Source: Bacteroidaceae bacterium
GTDB lineage: Bacteria; Bacteroidota; Bacteroidia; Bacteroidales; Bacteroidaceae
NCBI GenBank assembly: GCA_017483765.1
Contig: JAFUVE010000025.1
Span: 1-43,225 of the forward strand
Length of the DNA stretch: 43,225 nucleotides
Direction: 5' to 3'
Both the position numbers and the translations under genes were made by a program. This document shows, one piece after another, positions 8,264 through 20,241 of the stretch; the stretch's first letter is position 1, and each line of letters starts with the position of its first letter. The notes under the pieces were generated by a model. It was not told where the DNA came from, did no database searches, and was given only the letters and a program-made list of their open reading frames with translations.

Positions 8264-10141
8264 TTATTGGCCTGCGATGCAGTTGATGATGGCGACAATG
8301 TCGGAGATATCGGTATTTCCGTCTTTGTTGACATCAGACTTGGCGTATTGAGAGGTTCCTGCGATATGGTTGATGACAGCCACGATGTCGGAAATATCCA
8401 CATTACCGTCTTCATTGACATCGGCAGCATAGATTGCGCCAGCCAGCGTGTCTTCTTCCACAATATACTTGCCTCCAGTCTGTGTTGACTTAATGACATA
8501 GAACTTATCGTTGGAGATTCGGGTCACATCCACCGTCTGAGGTGAGCCAGAGTTGGTGGAGAACACAACATTGACATAATAATCATCATCCTTGATATTG
8601 AAAGTCTGACTATACCACTTCTGGCCGTTCACAACTTTCGTTTCGGTAATTTGCTTGCCAGGCCAAACTCCGTTGAGCTGAGAGTCGTTTTCCGAATCCC
8701 ATATATAGAAGTTCAGGCGTGTCCAGTTGAGTTCATCACGCACAAAAATGGTCGCATCGTGTGCCGTTGCTTGCTGTTCTTCTTTCTGAGCGGCTTCCTC
8801 CTCCTTGATTTGCTCAAGGCGGTTGTTCCATTCATCCACAAGCGCATCGGAAATAAAATATCTAAAGTCGGATGCAGAGAGAATCTCGGTAAATCCATCA
8901 GGAGCCTTATATGCGGCCGGTGTTTTTCCGACAACGCAGATAAGCGATCCTTCAGTTCCTTGCGTCTGTACGGCATAATACGAGATATTACTTGCCATTT
9001 GCTGATAGGAACTCTGGTTGTTGATACCCACTAATTTACGAGCGGTAATCATTCGTTTGAGATCTCCTTTTGCCGCAATCCAGTGTTTTAAAAAGACACA
9101 TGGCGTACCCGGCATGGCCAGAAGATATGCGTTCGCCGCCAAAGTGTCCGCCTTGATAGGGTCTTGTTCAGCTCCCGTTCGGCGTTCCGTGTCATGGTTT
9201 TCTACAAATGTGACGGCATATTGTTTATAATAATCATCGAAAATGAGCGGTATTTCTGTAACCTTCACGTCTTCCGCCGCAAGCAGTTTCCAGTTGTTCT
9301 GGTTAATGGCATCACGCATCCTGTAGCGGAACTGGAAATCAAACGCGGCCGACGTTGGAGTTCCTTCCACCTTCGTCCCGTTGATCCAGCTTTTGATGGT
9401 AGTGGTGTTATCCCAACATTCCCCGACAGAGAACTGCGGTTTTACCGTAGCATTATAATCAGCGGTGAAGCTCGAACTATACCCTTTCACCATATCATAT
9501 CTGAACCCCGTATAACCAAGGTCGTTGAGCAAGAAGTCGAGGTATGCCTTCACGCATTTGTTGACATTCTCAGACCTGTGGTCGATGTCTCGTGCCCCAC
9601 TCCATCCTTCTCCCGTGTCGTTGTATGGTGACAGTTCATAACCATTATTATTGGCCCAGGTGAGCGTGGCTCCGCCGTCATCGTTCTTACAGATGTCAGT
9701 AGATTTCATCTGATAGGTCACCCCCTTGTAGGTCTCAGCGGGAAAATCCACCCAGTTGGAAACATTCCCACGGTGATTGATAACAACATCGGCAATCGTA
9801 CCGATTCCGCGTTCCTTGAAAGAGGCAATCATGCTTCTAAGTTCTTTCTCTGAGCCGAAACTGCTTTCCTGCCTGAAATAATAGAGAGGCATATATCCCA
9901 TGTTGTCATGGCTGTCGCAATATCCCGACTGAGGAATCCATACTAAGTCGAAATATCGTGCCAGCTCATCTGCCTGCTTTTCAAGTTTTGTCCATTTCGT
10001 AGCAGCATAGCTGTCCCAGAAGAATCCCTGCAGCATGACACCCTTGTAGTTTGGCTCCCATCCCTGAGCGACTCCAGGCGTATTGTTGATGATAAAGAAT
10101 AATGAGATAATAAGGATGAAATTAATCAGATGTTTTTTCAT
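8264..10141 (-). CDS. Secreted GH13 alpha-amylase with starch-binding module and C-terminal dockerin
   Basis: A 625-residue enzyme expected to hydrolyse internal alpha-1,4 bonds of starch. After a signal peptide (about 1-25, no lipobox cysteine) the GH13 barrel starts at GVMLQGFFWDSY. The catalytic triad is visible: Asp216 (GFRYDMVKG), Glu241 (SVGECWD) and Asp317 (VENHDTERR), with the conserved DVVINHR at 118-124. A coiled E/Q-rich linker (about 440-460) leads to a CBM26-like starch-binding module (about 463-560). Residues 573-625 form a two-repeat dockerin: DVNEDGNVDISDIVAVINHI and DVNKDGNTDISDIVAIINCI. It occupies the susG position but lacks the lipoprotein anchor and the internal CBM58 of SusG. 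The gene lies 67 bp after susF on the same strand, so co-induction by SusR is likely. Confidence 0.93.
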   Translation of the reverse strand: MKKHLINFILIISLFFIINNTPGVAQGWEPNYKGVMLQGFFWDSYAATKWTKLEKQADELARYFDLVWIPQSGYCDSHDNMGYMPLYYFRQESSFGSEKELRSMIASFKERGIGTIADVVINHRGNVSNWVDFPAETYKGVTYQMKSTDICKNDDGGATLTWANNNGYELSPYNDTGEGWSGARDIDHRSENVNKCVKAYLDFLLNDLGYTGFRYDMVKGYSSSFTADYNATVKPQFSVGECWDNTTTIKSWINGTKVEGTPTSAAFDFQFRYRMRDAINQNNWKLLAAEDVKVTEIPLIFDDYYKQYAVTFVENHDTERRTGAEQDPIKADTLAANAYLLAMPGTPCVFLKHWIAAKGDLKRMITARKLVGINNQSSYQQMASNISYYAVQTQGTEGSLICVVGKTPAAYKAPDGFTEILSASDFRYFISDALVDEWNNRLEQIKEEEAAQKEEQQATAHDATIFVRDELNWTRLNFYIWDSENDSQLNGVWPGKQITETKVVNGQKWYSQTFNIKDDDYYVNVVFSTNSGSPQTVDVTRISNDKFYVIKSTQTGGKYIVEEDTLAGAIYAADVNEDGNVDISDIVAVINHIAGTSQYAKSDVNKDGNTDISDIVAIINCIAGQ

Positions 10142-10208
10142 AATTGACTAATGGGGTGTAGAATTGGCGGCTGGCAAAATTGTCAGCCGCCAATAAGTTA
10201 AGGAAATA

Positions 10209-11636
10209 CTATTCTACCACACAATAGATATTATCATTGTCCTTACGAGTAGGATAGAGTTTAACAGTGTTGGCATCAATCCAAAGATTACTTCCATCTT
10301 GATACAAGTTGCCGGCCTCACCTCCGAGGTTGAGTGCCCAATCACTGTTCAGGCGGAACTTCCATCCAGCAGCTGTAGCTCCAACGCCGGTAGCCTCAAA
10401 GCAATAATCCTTGGCATTCCATGACATAGCCACGTCGCCTCCCCATCCGTTGAAGTCGCCAATGATTCCCATTGTCTCCACTTTCACAGCATTAAGGGTA
10501 AGTTCTCCAAGGTTGAGTTCAACATAATAGACCGCCTCTCCGGCCTTAGCCTCTATATTGGTGTTTCCTTCAACGAGTCCGAAGTCACCAGTAATAGAAG
10601 AGAATGTGGCACTATTGATTTCATTATCCCAAGATCCAGCTACCCTTTGGAATTTGAACTGGTTGCCCCATCCGTTGGGATCAGCACAATAAACATATCC
10701 AGTGTAAAGTCCTTCATTGTTCTGCAGTGCCAGTCTCTGCTCCGAATTTGTCCATCCATCAGTAGCACCGATGAAATAAACGAAGTCGTCGAAGTTAATA
10801 GCCTCAATCTTGTAAGTGAAATCAAGCATGTTGATTGTCATGCGGTATTTTCCGGCAGTCTCAATCTTAGCAGCCTGAGCATCTACATTGATCAAGTTTC
10901 CTTCAAAACTAGTATCGCCATCAACAGCCGTACCAATGACACCCGGATTAGCCCAGAAATCATCATTGTCGATGTTAGTCTGAGGTATGATTTTCCAGTA
11001 CTGATTGTCGGCTGTGGTCGTAAATACAATCGTGAACACAGGGTCATCATAGACATCCTTATCACTGTGTGAGAACTGCTGCATTCCATCAGCATTCCAT
11101 GCAAGCATGTCGCCGACCAGATAATAAGCAGAAGCGATAGGTGTGGCCTCAGGAGTGACAGTCATCGGAACGTTCACCTTATTCGTATTGACAACGGTTG
11201 ACCCAACTGCAGATGTGAAAAGCTTAGCAAACACACATAGTTCAGCATTCCTTGCATCCGGTCTTTTTCCATAGAACGAAGTGATAATATTCTGAAGATC
11301 AGCCTTAGCCACTTTACCAGAATTAGAAACCGCGATATCGTAAGAAGACAGGGACGGCTCCTCACCTTCCTCGCCTTCAACAGAGAAAAGAATCTGAGCC
11401 ACATACTGACTTAAAAGATAACCGTCTGGCGCGTCAATCGTTAGATCCACCACTTGCAAAGAGTCGTCTTCAACTGAATTGAGGTCAAATGTCAGATTAT
11501 CAATATTTGAAGATGCCGATACGGTCTGCATCTCCTCTTGCTCGTTAGTCTGCGGACTTGCCCAGTCATCGAAATCCTCATTACATGAGGCAAAGAGAGC
11601 CAACGCAGCACTACAAAAAATTAATTTCTTAAACAT
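10209..11636 (-). CDS. susF: SusF-like starch-binding outer-membrane lipoprotein
   Basis: A 475-residue lipoprotein. The signal peptide ends in LFASC with lipidated Cys18, followed by the acidic stretch NEDFDDW that fits a Bacteroidota surface-export signal. An N-terminal SusE/SusF-type beta domain (NIDNLTFDLNSVEDDS) is followed by repeated starch-binding modules of the SusE/F kind, recognisable by YYLVGDM, VYFIGATDGWT and GIIGDFNGWGGD, the W-rich sheets that stack on glucan rings. SusF has no catalytic function; it holds starch at the cell surface. The ATG at 11636 is chosen because the signal peptide begins there; an in-frame start at 11702 would add 22 residues. It lies 72 bp after susE. 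With three modules it is longer than SusE, supporting the SusF name, though E and F are hard to separate. Confidence 0.85.
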   Translation of the reverse strand: MFKKLIFCSAALALFASCNEDFDDWASPQTNEQEEMQTVSASSNIDNLTFDLNSVEDDSLQVVDLTIDAPDGYLLSQYVAQILFSVEGEEGEEPSLSSYDIAVSNSGKVAKADLQNIITSFYGKRPDARNAELCVFAKLFTSAVGSTVVNTNKVNVPMTVTPEATPIASAYYLVGDMLAWNADGMQQFSHSDKDVYDDPVFTIVFTTTADNQYWKIIPQTNIDNDDFWANPGVIGTAVDGDTSFEGNLINVDAQAAKIETAGKYRMTINMLDFTYKIEAINFDDFVYFIGATDGWTNSEQRLALQNNEGLYTGYVYCADPNGWGNQFKFQRVAGSWDNEINSATFSSITGDFGLVEGNTNIEAKAGEAVYYVELNLGELTLNAVKVETMGIIGDFNGWGGDVAMSWNAKDYCFEATGVGATAAGWKFRLNSDWALNLGGEAGNLYQDGSNLWIDANTVKLYPTRKDNDNIYCVVE

Positions 11637-11708
11637 ATCTAAAAATATTTTAACAGGTGTGAGGTTGCAAGGCGGTGAAATCCGTCTTGCAACCACTCTC
11701 ACCTTGAA

Positions 11709-12896
11709 TTATTGTTTTACAATCCTGAACAAACCAAGAAGGTCATTGAAGAATATGTCGTATGTGCCTGTTTCAGCAATATAGAAGTTACCACCAATGC
11801 CTTCACCGAATCCATACCATCCATAGGAGAGTTCGAAGAGACCGCCCCATCCCCAGTTGTTGTCCCAGGAGCCTGTTTCCTTAAATTTAATTTCGTCAGC
11901 CTCGTTGAGTTCGACAGTGAGATACCAGTCATGGTTTTCACCGACGGTAGATACCGGTGTCATTTCGGTGTCTGCCCATCCATTGAAGCTTCCCGAAAGT
12001 GAAATACCATCGAATGTTCTTACTTTTCCCTCAAAAGGAGTGATGGTAGGCTGGTTCGTCTTGGTGTCCAACACAACCTTGTAACATCCGGCTTCTGGAA
12101 CAGAGATATTAGCCGATCCGCCGTCATTGAGTTTAAACTCACCGAAAGCGTCTCCTTGTCCAATCTGAACAGCCCAGTTGTCATCAGGCGATCCACGGAA
12201 CTTGAATCCGTCGGGTGTGAGATAGCCAGCCCATACAATTTCTCCGGTTCCGTCCACCTCGTTGTATGTGCTTTCGTTGCTGAAGTACATCGGCATACAT
12301 CCCGTAGGAACAGTATTAGTCCATGAACCGTCGCCGATACAAGATCCCGTCATATACCAAAGTACAGGATCGGCAGCCACAAGCGACTGGAAGTATGGCT
12401 GTACGACTAACTTAACTATATTGGAATAAATGTATCCGGTGGAATAAGTCTGGGCCGTAACCCTCACAAACACATCCTGTTGTTGCGGCAGTTCGTCCGC
12501 AGAGTTGATTCCCAAGAGTTTAATCAAGTTACGGTTAAGGTCCTCAATGGCTATTGCACCCTTACATTCAGAGACGGGTTCATCCTCCTGAATGTAATTT
12601 GGCACTTCGTTTCCTTCGTCATCCTTTGTTGAGCTGAAATTTTCATCAACAGCATACTGTATATAATAGGTAGTGACCAAAGGCATCCCTCCATAATCGG
12701 GTTGTGACCAGTTTAGGTGAATACTGTCGGTCGATGATTCCAAGTCAATAACAGTCTGTGCCAATGCCGGTGAATTCAAGACAAAAGATTCCGGCATTTT
12801 TAGTGTTGGATTCGAGTCATTATCATCAGAGCAGGATGTCATGCCCATAAATGCTCCTCCAAGAAACAGCACTGATAAAAAATATTTTATTTTCAT
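11709..12896 (-). CDS. susE: SusE-like starch-binding outer-membrane lipoprotein
   Basis: A 395-residue lipoprotein with signal peptide and lipobox (MGMTSC, Cys22) followed by acidic SDDND, as expected for surface export. The N-terminal SusE domain is marked by SFVLNSPALAQTVIDLES and the following HLNWSQPDYGG. The C-terminal half holds two starch-binding modules with WYMTGSCIGDGSW and LSGSFNGWADTEMTPVS motifs. The protein would add starch affinity next to the SusCD transporter. The start at 12896 (MKIKYF) or the in-frame ATG at 12902 are both possible. The gene lies between susD and susF on the same strand. Confidence 0.85.
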   Translation of the reverse strand: MKIKYFLSVLFLGGAFMGMTSCSDDNDSNPTLKMPESFVLNSPALAQTVIDLESSTDSIHLNWSQPDYGGMPLVTTYYIQYAVDENFSSTKDDEGNEVPNYIQEDEPVSECKGAIAIEDLNRNLIKLLGINSADELPQQQDVFVRVTAQTYSTGYIYSNIVKLVVQPYFQSLVAADPVLWYMTGSCIGDGSWTNTVPTGCMPMYFSNESTYNEVDGTGEIVWAGYLTPDGFKFRGSPDDNWAVQIGQGDAFGEFKLNDGGSANISVPEAGCYKVVLDTKTNQPTITPFEGKVRTFDGISLSGSFNGWADTEMTPVSTVGENHDWYLTVELNEADEIKFKETGSWDNNWGWGGLFELSYGWYGFGEGIGGNFYIAETGTYDIFFNDLLGLFRIVKQ

Positions 12897-12949
12897 AATC
12901 ATAAAAGTTTAATTAATCAGACTATCGTATAAGCAAATAACAACAGAGA

Positions 12950-14542
12950 TTAATAGCCTGGGTTCTGTTTAAGATTCGTATTCGTGTCAAGATCGGTGGA
13001 AGGCAGACCATAGACATTGAAATTTGAAGAGAATGATCCTCCGGCAGGAATATTGTTCATGAACTCCCAGAGATACTCAGACTGTCCTCCGAAACGTCCG
13101 AATCTGACGAGATCGGTACGTCTTCTTCCTTCGAACCAGAATTCCCTTGCCCACTCATCAAAGACATCATCAAGCGTGTAGGATGCTTCCTGTGTGGCAT
13201 TGGCACGCTTGCGCAACTCATTGATATATTTGTTGGCTGTTGTGTTCTGCCCATTCTTCCTGATTGAAGCCTCAGCATAAGTCAGATAAGCCTCGGCCAC
13301 ACGCAGTAGCGGGAGGTCGGTGTCCACGAAGTTAACCGCACTGGCAGTTTTGCCGTCGGATCGTATGTTTCTGAACTTCACACAAGCAAAACCTTCATCC
13401 GAGGCCTCCGTAGTGACATACTGTGCAAATCCCTTACTATAGAAAAGCGCACGGTCGTCGCCGGCTGCCTTAATCATGACGTCAAGGTTATCTGTGTCGG
13501 GGGCGGGGGTGGTGCCAAAGAACTTCTCAACGAGCTTACCCTTTACTCTTGCACACTTACCCCAACTGTTGTTCGTGCCAGAAGGAAGTGCATCACTCAT
13601 CTCTGAAGAGTAGTTGGAGAACACCAAGAAATTCGTCGCGTCATAACTCTGTGTCTGAATGCCATCCTGAAGAACAGGGAACACATCCTCATACTGAGCT
13701 CCATTCTCATTGTTGTCGGCAAGGAAGAGCATCTGATATGCTGAGAATCCATTCTTCGCATCAGTGTTCAGATGATAATAAGAACTGTTAATCACCTTTT
13801 CAGCATACTCCATGGCCTCCTGCCACTTTGGCTGGCCCGTATAGACCTCGGCGTTCAGATATAATCTGGCAAGCAGTAAGTTTGCAGCGGCCTTGTCAAC
13901 TCTTCCATAGACGTTCTTACCGTCATCGACAAGATTCTCCAAAGAAGCCTTCAACTCGCTCTCGCAGAACTCAAACAGTTGCTGTCTGTTGTAGTAAGGA
14001 GCCAAGTCTGCAGAAATAGAAGTTGTGAGCGGTCCAGCACCATAGAGATCCATCACATACATGTAGTTGAGCGCACGTATCAAGCGGACTTCAGCAGACT
14101 TGGTGGCATCGCTGACCTGCTGTAAATATGAATTACAGAGCGTAATCGTGAAATAGAGCCTATAGTACATTGCATAGGAGAATGTGTTGCTTGCCGCAAA
14201 ACCATGATGCAGCAATTCCGGTACTCCTGCGTCGGACCAAACCCATCCGGCCTCGTCGGAGGTGAACTCATTAAGCGACCATGCCATGCGGTAAAATCCA
14301 GACATACCCTCATTGGCAAAGATTTCTGTAGGAATATCTCCGTTACCGGAACCGCCATTCTGTCCTGTAAGCGCAAAACTAGCATAAATTTTATTAAAGA
14401 GTGCGTCTTCATCCAGCACCTGAGTTGTCTGTGGATTAATCGGCGTGACATCAAGGTCTCCTGTGCAAGAAAGAGAAACACCTCCCATCGTAAGCGATAA
14501 AAGTGCCACAGACAATATTGATTTATTCATATTAAATTTCAT
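12950..14542 (-). CDS. susD: SusD/RagB starch-binding surface lipoprotein
   Basis: A 530-residue lipoprotein that forms the lid of the SusC transporter. The signal peptide ends SLSC (Cys26), followed by TGDLDVTPINPQTTQ, typical of SusD. TPR-like helical segments follow, and the C-terminal SusD motifs LRVAEAYLTYAEA, INELRKRAN and WFEGRRRTDLVRFGRF are clear. The protein ends at the LKQNPGY motif. It lies 41 bp after susC, the fixed SusC-then-SusD order of the family. The start could also be the ATG at 14530 or 14551; 14542 gives a normal signal peptide. Aromatic residues on the glycan-facing side cannot be assigned with confidence by eye. Confidence 0.93.
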   Translation of the reverse strand: MKFNMNKSILSVALLSLTMGGVSLSCTGDLDVTPINPQTTQVLDEDALFNKIYASFALTGQNGGSGNGDIPTEIFANEGMSGFYRMAWSLNEFTSDEAGWVWSDAGVPELLHHGFAASNTFSYAMYYRLYFTITLCNSYLQQVSDATKSAEVRLIRALNYMYVMDLYGAGPLTTSISADLAPYYNRQQLFEFCESELKASLENLVDDGKNVYGRVDKAAANLLLARLYLNAEVYTGQPKWQEAMEYAEKVINSSYYHLNTDAKNGFSAYQMLFLADNNENGAQYEDVFPVLQDGIQTQSYDATNFLVFSNYSSEMSDALPSGTNNSWGKCARVKGKLVEKFFGTTPAPDTDNLDVMIKAAGDDRALFYSKGFAQYVTTEASDEGFACVKFRNIRSDGKTASAVNFVDTDLPLLRVAEAYLTYAEASIRKNGQNTTANKYINELRKRANATQEASYTLDDVFDEWAREFWFEGRRRTDLVRFGRFGGQSEYLWEFMNNIPAGGSFSSNFNVYGLPSTDLDTNTNLKQNPGY

Positions 14543-14583
14543 AATAAACATATTTAATATCTAAATTACATAATGGTTAGCAA

Positions 14584-17500
14584 TCAGAAATTAAGGCTGA
14601 TTCCTAAGATACCAGTGAAAGGACGCGGATAAATGGCGCTGTCGTATCCACCGCTGACTTCAGGGTCGATACCTTTATACTTCGTGATTGTGAAGACATT
14701 CTGCGCTGTTGCATAAGCACGTCCGCTGATATTCCACTTCGCCAGCTTATTGAAAGAATATCCAAGAGTGATATTGTCGCATTTGAGGAATGATGCATTC
14801 TGTATGAAATAGTCAGACTGTGAGGAGATATTACTGTTGTATTGCCAGTTCTTATCAAGCTGATATTCCACAACATTATGCCAAGTGTTGTTGCTGTAAA
14901 CGTATGCAGGGGAGACGTTAGCTCTGTCGTTAGCCTCAACCGAATTATACATATAGTTGTTGATGCTTGCTCTCAGAGAGAAGCTGAAGTCCCATTTCTT
15001 CCAGATGAGTTTGGAGGAGAGGCCCATCAGAACATCAGCGTCTGCTTTCTTATAGAAATACTTATCGTTTTCTGTCAACACGCCATCTCCGTCTCTATCC
15101 ACGAATTCACCTTCGATAGGCTGTCCGGCCTGATTATATACCTGCTGGTAAACCCAGAAAGCACTTGCCGGCTGATTCTCGGCATAAGCCATTACTGCAC
15201 CTGCACCACCAGCGCCGATTGCCGCATAGGCATGTCCGATAGGTTTTCCGTCGGTGGACACCAGATGGTCGATTTTGTTTTTGTTCCATGTGAAGTTATA
15301 CCCAAGCTCCCATCTGAGATCTTTAGTCTGGATCACACGGTAAGTAAGCTGGGTCTCAATACCTGTATTGTGAAGCGAACCGATATTACTCATGATACGA
15401 GTAGAGAAATTAGTACCTGCAGCAACGGCAACAGTATTGAGCAAGTCCTTCGTCTTTCTATAGTAGTAGTCAACACTTGCAACAAATCGGTTGTTGGCGA
15501 AGCCAAGATCAACTCCAACGTTATAAGTGGTTGTCTTTTCCCAAGTCAAATCGGGATTATATCCTTCTGGGCGATAAGTAATTCCTGTACCGCTTATCGG
15601 ATAATAAGCACCTGCTGTATTGATCGTAAAGTTCGGCAGATACATATAATCTCCGATGCCTTCCTGCTGTCCTGTGATACCCCATCCCAACCTGAGCTTG
15701 GCGTCAGATATCACCTCACTGTCTTTCAGGAATGCCTCATCATTGATTTTCCATGCCAATGCAGCTGACGGGAACAATCCCCATCTGTTATCCTTCGAGA
15801 AACGTGAAGATCCATCATTACGGAGGGTAAACGTGAACAAATAACGGCTCAGTAAAGAGTAGTTGAGTCTTCCGAACCAGCTGACGAGATAATTCTCTGT
15901 TTTGTAGAGAGAGTTTTTCGTTTCAAAATAGTCTGGATTGACCAACTCTCCCGGATGCGTGTTATTTGTCTTGGGATAGTACACCGGATAACTGTAATCG
16001 GATTTATAGTGGAAATGCTGCCACTCATAACCCGCCATCACGTCAAGGTTATGCGCTTCATTAAATTCTTTCAGATACTGAGCATAGAGGGAGAGAGACA
16101 TATTATATTTGTCAGACTCATTCCAGCCTTTACTTCCATAATAAATGTTTGTTGAATAGTCGTATGGCTTCACCGACTTGTCAGAGTGTCCATGTCCGGT
16201 GTCGAGTCCTCCGTTCAAATGGATATGCAAATCCTCAAATCCATGTATTTTATAGTCCATCTCAACATTCCCGAGGAAGTCACGGCTCTTACCGATGTTC
16301 TTCTGATTAAGCAGGGCAGCCACCGGGTTGTCGGCATTAAGTCCGGAATAAGAATACTGCCATTCACTGTCGTCAAAATCTGCCGTGACAGGCCACTGCC
16401 AGAATCCTCCATACTGTTGGGAAGCCAGACTGCCGGTTTTATCATAAACAGGCTTTGTAGGGTCAGCGTAGATAGCTTTTCCAACTGCACTGGTGTTGGC
16501 ATAAGAATAACGGGAGAACATCAGCTTGGCATTCATATTCACCTTGAGATGGTCATCGAATAAAGAAGGAGAAAGATTCACACTTGCCGTATAACGGTTG
16601 AAGTTAGAAGTTTTGAGTGTACCATCCTGATGAGTGTAACCCAGAGAAACTCGGTATGGCATATTCTTGATGCCTCCTGCAACCGTCACATTATGGTCTG
16701 TGTTCCAGGCTGTACGATAGATTTCCTTTTGCCAGTCGGTGTTGGCAAAACGATGCGTGCCATCAGCATCATAATAGCCGAGGTTTTGATATTGGCTGGA
16801 AGCCTTCCAGCCCTCATCATTGTCTTTGTATCCAAACAAGTTCTGAGTGAACTTCTGATACCGGGATGATGAAAGCACATCCAGTTTTTTCGTGTTCACA
16901 CTGAAGCTGACATTTCCATTGTAAGAAACTCTTGGTTTGGAATTAGCAAGTCCTTTCTTTGTAGTGATGATGATGACACCGTTAGAAGCCCTGCTACCAT
17001 AGATAGCTGTTGCCGACGCATCTTTAAGAACAGTAAAGCTCTCGATATCGGCCGGGTTAATCATAGTCAGGGGGTTACCCTGTCCTTCGTTTTCATGGGC
17101 ATCAAGAGCCAGTCCGTCAATGACGATGAGAGGATTGTTAGATGCGTTGAGCGACGATCCTCCACGAATTCGGATAGTGGCTCCTCCACCTGGCGTACCG
17201 TCACCAGGAATGACACTGACACCCGCGATTTTACCTTGAATCATGTCCTGAGGATTGGTTTGCAGACCATGATTCATCTCATCAGGCCTGATAGCGATGA
17301 CAGACCCTGTGAGGTCATTCTTCTTGACCGTGGCATATCCGATAACTACGGTCTCTTCCAACATTTTGACATCCTCCTCCATAATCACAGTCATTGTGGG
17401 CTGTGCTGGCAATTCCTGGGTAACAAATCCCATGTAAGAGAATACCAATGTTGCTCCTTTTGGCACTGTAAGGGTGAAATTTCCTTCAAGGTCGGTCATA

Positions 17501-17667
17501 CACCCTTTGGAAGTACCTTTCTGCTGAACAGTGCCCATCATGACAGGCTCACCATAAGTGTCTTTCACACTTCCTTTCACGGTTATGTCCTGAGCAAGCA
17601 CATTGAGCGACACGAAGATTCCGACGGCAAATGCCATCAGAAATCTGAAGTAATGCTTTTCGTTCAT
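14584..17667 (-). CDS. susC: SusC/RagA TonB-linked outer-membrane transporter
   Basis: A 1,027-residue protein with a signal peptide (about 1-25, ending NVLAQ). A carboxypeptidase-like regulatory domain (ITVKGSVKDTYGEPVMMGTV) comes next, then the TonB box region (MLEETVVIGYATVKKNDLTG). The plug domain carries the signature IRIRGGSSLNASNNPLIVID and ATAIYGSRASNGVIIITTKKG. The rest is a 22-strand-type barrel ending RPFTGILGISLNF. With SusD it imports malto-oligosaccharides into the periplasm using TonB energy. The length and the RGGSSLNASNNPL motif are standard for SusC. It lies 298 bp after susB; the gap holds stem-loops and repeats, so susCDEF and the amylase may be processed or regulated separately from susAB. 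Confidence 0.95.
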   Translation of the reverse strand: MNEKHYFRFLMAFAVGIFVSLNVLAQDITVKGSVKDTYGEPVMMGTVQQKGTSKGCMTDLEGNFTLTVPKGATLVFSYMGFVTQELPAQPTMTVIMEEDVKMLEETVVIGYATVKKNDLTGSVIAIRPDEMNHGLQTNPQDMIQGKIAGVSVIPGDGTPGGGATIRIRGGSSLNASNNPLIVIDGLALDAHENEGQGNPLTMINPADIESFTVLKDASATAIYGSRASNGVIIITTKKGLANSKPRVSYNGNVSFSVNTKKLDVLSSSRYQKFTQNLFGYKDNDEGWKASSQYQNLGYYDADGTHRFANTDWQKEIYRTAWNTDHNVTVAGGIKNMPYRVSLGYTHQDGTLKTSNFNRYTASVNLSPSLFDDHLKVNMNAKLMFSRYSYANTSAVGKAIYADPTKPVYDKTGSLASQQYGGFWQWPVTADFDDSEWQYSYSGLNADNPVAALLNQKNIGKSRDFLGNVEMDYKIHGFEDLHIHLNGGLDTGHGHSDKSVKPYDYSTNIYYGSKGWNESDKYNMSLSLYAQYLKEFNEAHNLDVMAGYEWQHFHYKSDYSYPVYYPKTNNTHPGELVNPDYFETKNSLYKTENYLVSWFGRLNYSLLSRYLFTFTLRNDGSSRFSKDNRWGLFPSAALAWKINDEAFLKDSEVISDAKLRLGWGITGQQEGIGDYMYLPNFTINTAGAYYPISGTGITYRPEGYNPDLTWEKTTTYNVGVDLGFANNRFVASVDYYYRKTKDLLNTVAVAAGTNFSTRIMSNIGSLHNTGIETQLTYRVIQTKDLRWELGYNFTWNKNKIDHLVSTDGKPIGHAYAAIGAGGAGAVMAYAENQPASAFWVYQQVYNQAGQPIEGEFVDRDGDGVLTENDKYFYKKADADVLMGLSSKLIWKKWDFSFSLRASINNYMYNSVEANDRANVSPAYVYSNNTWHNVVEYQLDKNWQYNSNISSQSDYFIQNASFLKCDNITLGYSFNKLAKWNISGRAYATAQNVFTITKYKGIDPEVSGGYDSAIYPRPFTGILGISLNF

Positions 17668-17740
17668 GTTTTTTTGTACTTAAGGTTTAAAAATTAGTTA
17701 GTAATATTGTTTTATTGATCTCTTTTGTCTTTAGTGAATC

Positions 17741-17786
17741 TTTATATGCGGCGAATGCCGCATATAAATCAAGGGGCGCCCCTTGA
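17741..17786. other. Two perfect stem-loops between susB and susC
   Basis: The first hairpin pairs 17741-17752 with 17757-17768 (12 bp, loop GAAT). The second is an 18-bp perfect palindrome at 17769-17786 (TCAAGGGGCGCCCCTTGA). A T-run follows on the + strand, which is the wrong side for a terminator of the minus-strand sus genes. On the sus mRNA they would form structured elements in the susB-susC gap. Confidence 0.6.
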
Positions 17787-17848
17787 GCGTTTTTTTAAGT
17801 GAAAAGTGAAGTGTTTATTTACTCTGCAAATGAGTAGTAAGCTGGTTG

Positions 17849-17920
17849 GCGGACATACATGAAGTAAGTCCCTACAGCGGTTGCTGGGTTGCGGACATAC
17901 ATAAAGTAAGTCCCTACAGC
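17849..17920. repeat. Tandem copies of interspersed repeat R3
   Basis: The 30-bp unit beginning GCGGACATACAT and ending TAAGTCCCTACAGC occurs at 17849-17878 and 17891-17920 with one mismatch. Related copies are at 24314-24342 and, interrupted, at 29154-29243. Short AGTGAAAAGTGAAG repeats lie just upstream at about 17801. Further inverted reiterations of AACTTTAAACTTTC lie at about 17930-17975. Confidence 0.7.
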
Positions 17921-17965
17921 ATACTCCACTTTAAACTTTCAACTCTAAACTTTCAACATTCAACT

Positions 17966-20179
<2,214 letters not shown>

Positions 20180-20241
20180 CGTTTTTATTACTAAAATTAA
20201 GAATTATTTTGAAAAAAAATGCTAATTAAAGTCATTTTCTA

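Noticed and set aside
14842-15768. 308-codon plus-strand frame opposite susC
   Set aside because: susC barrel sequence is intact on the other strand.
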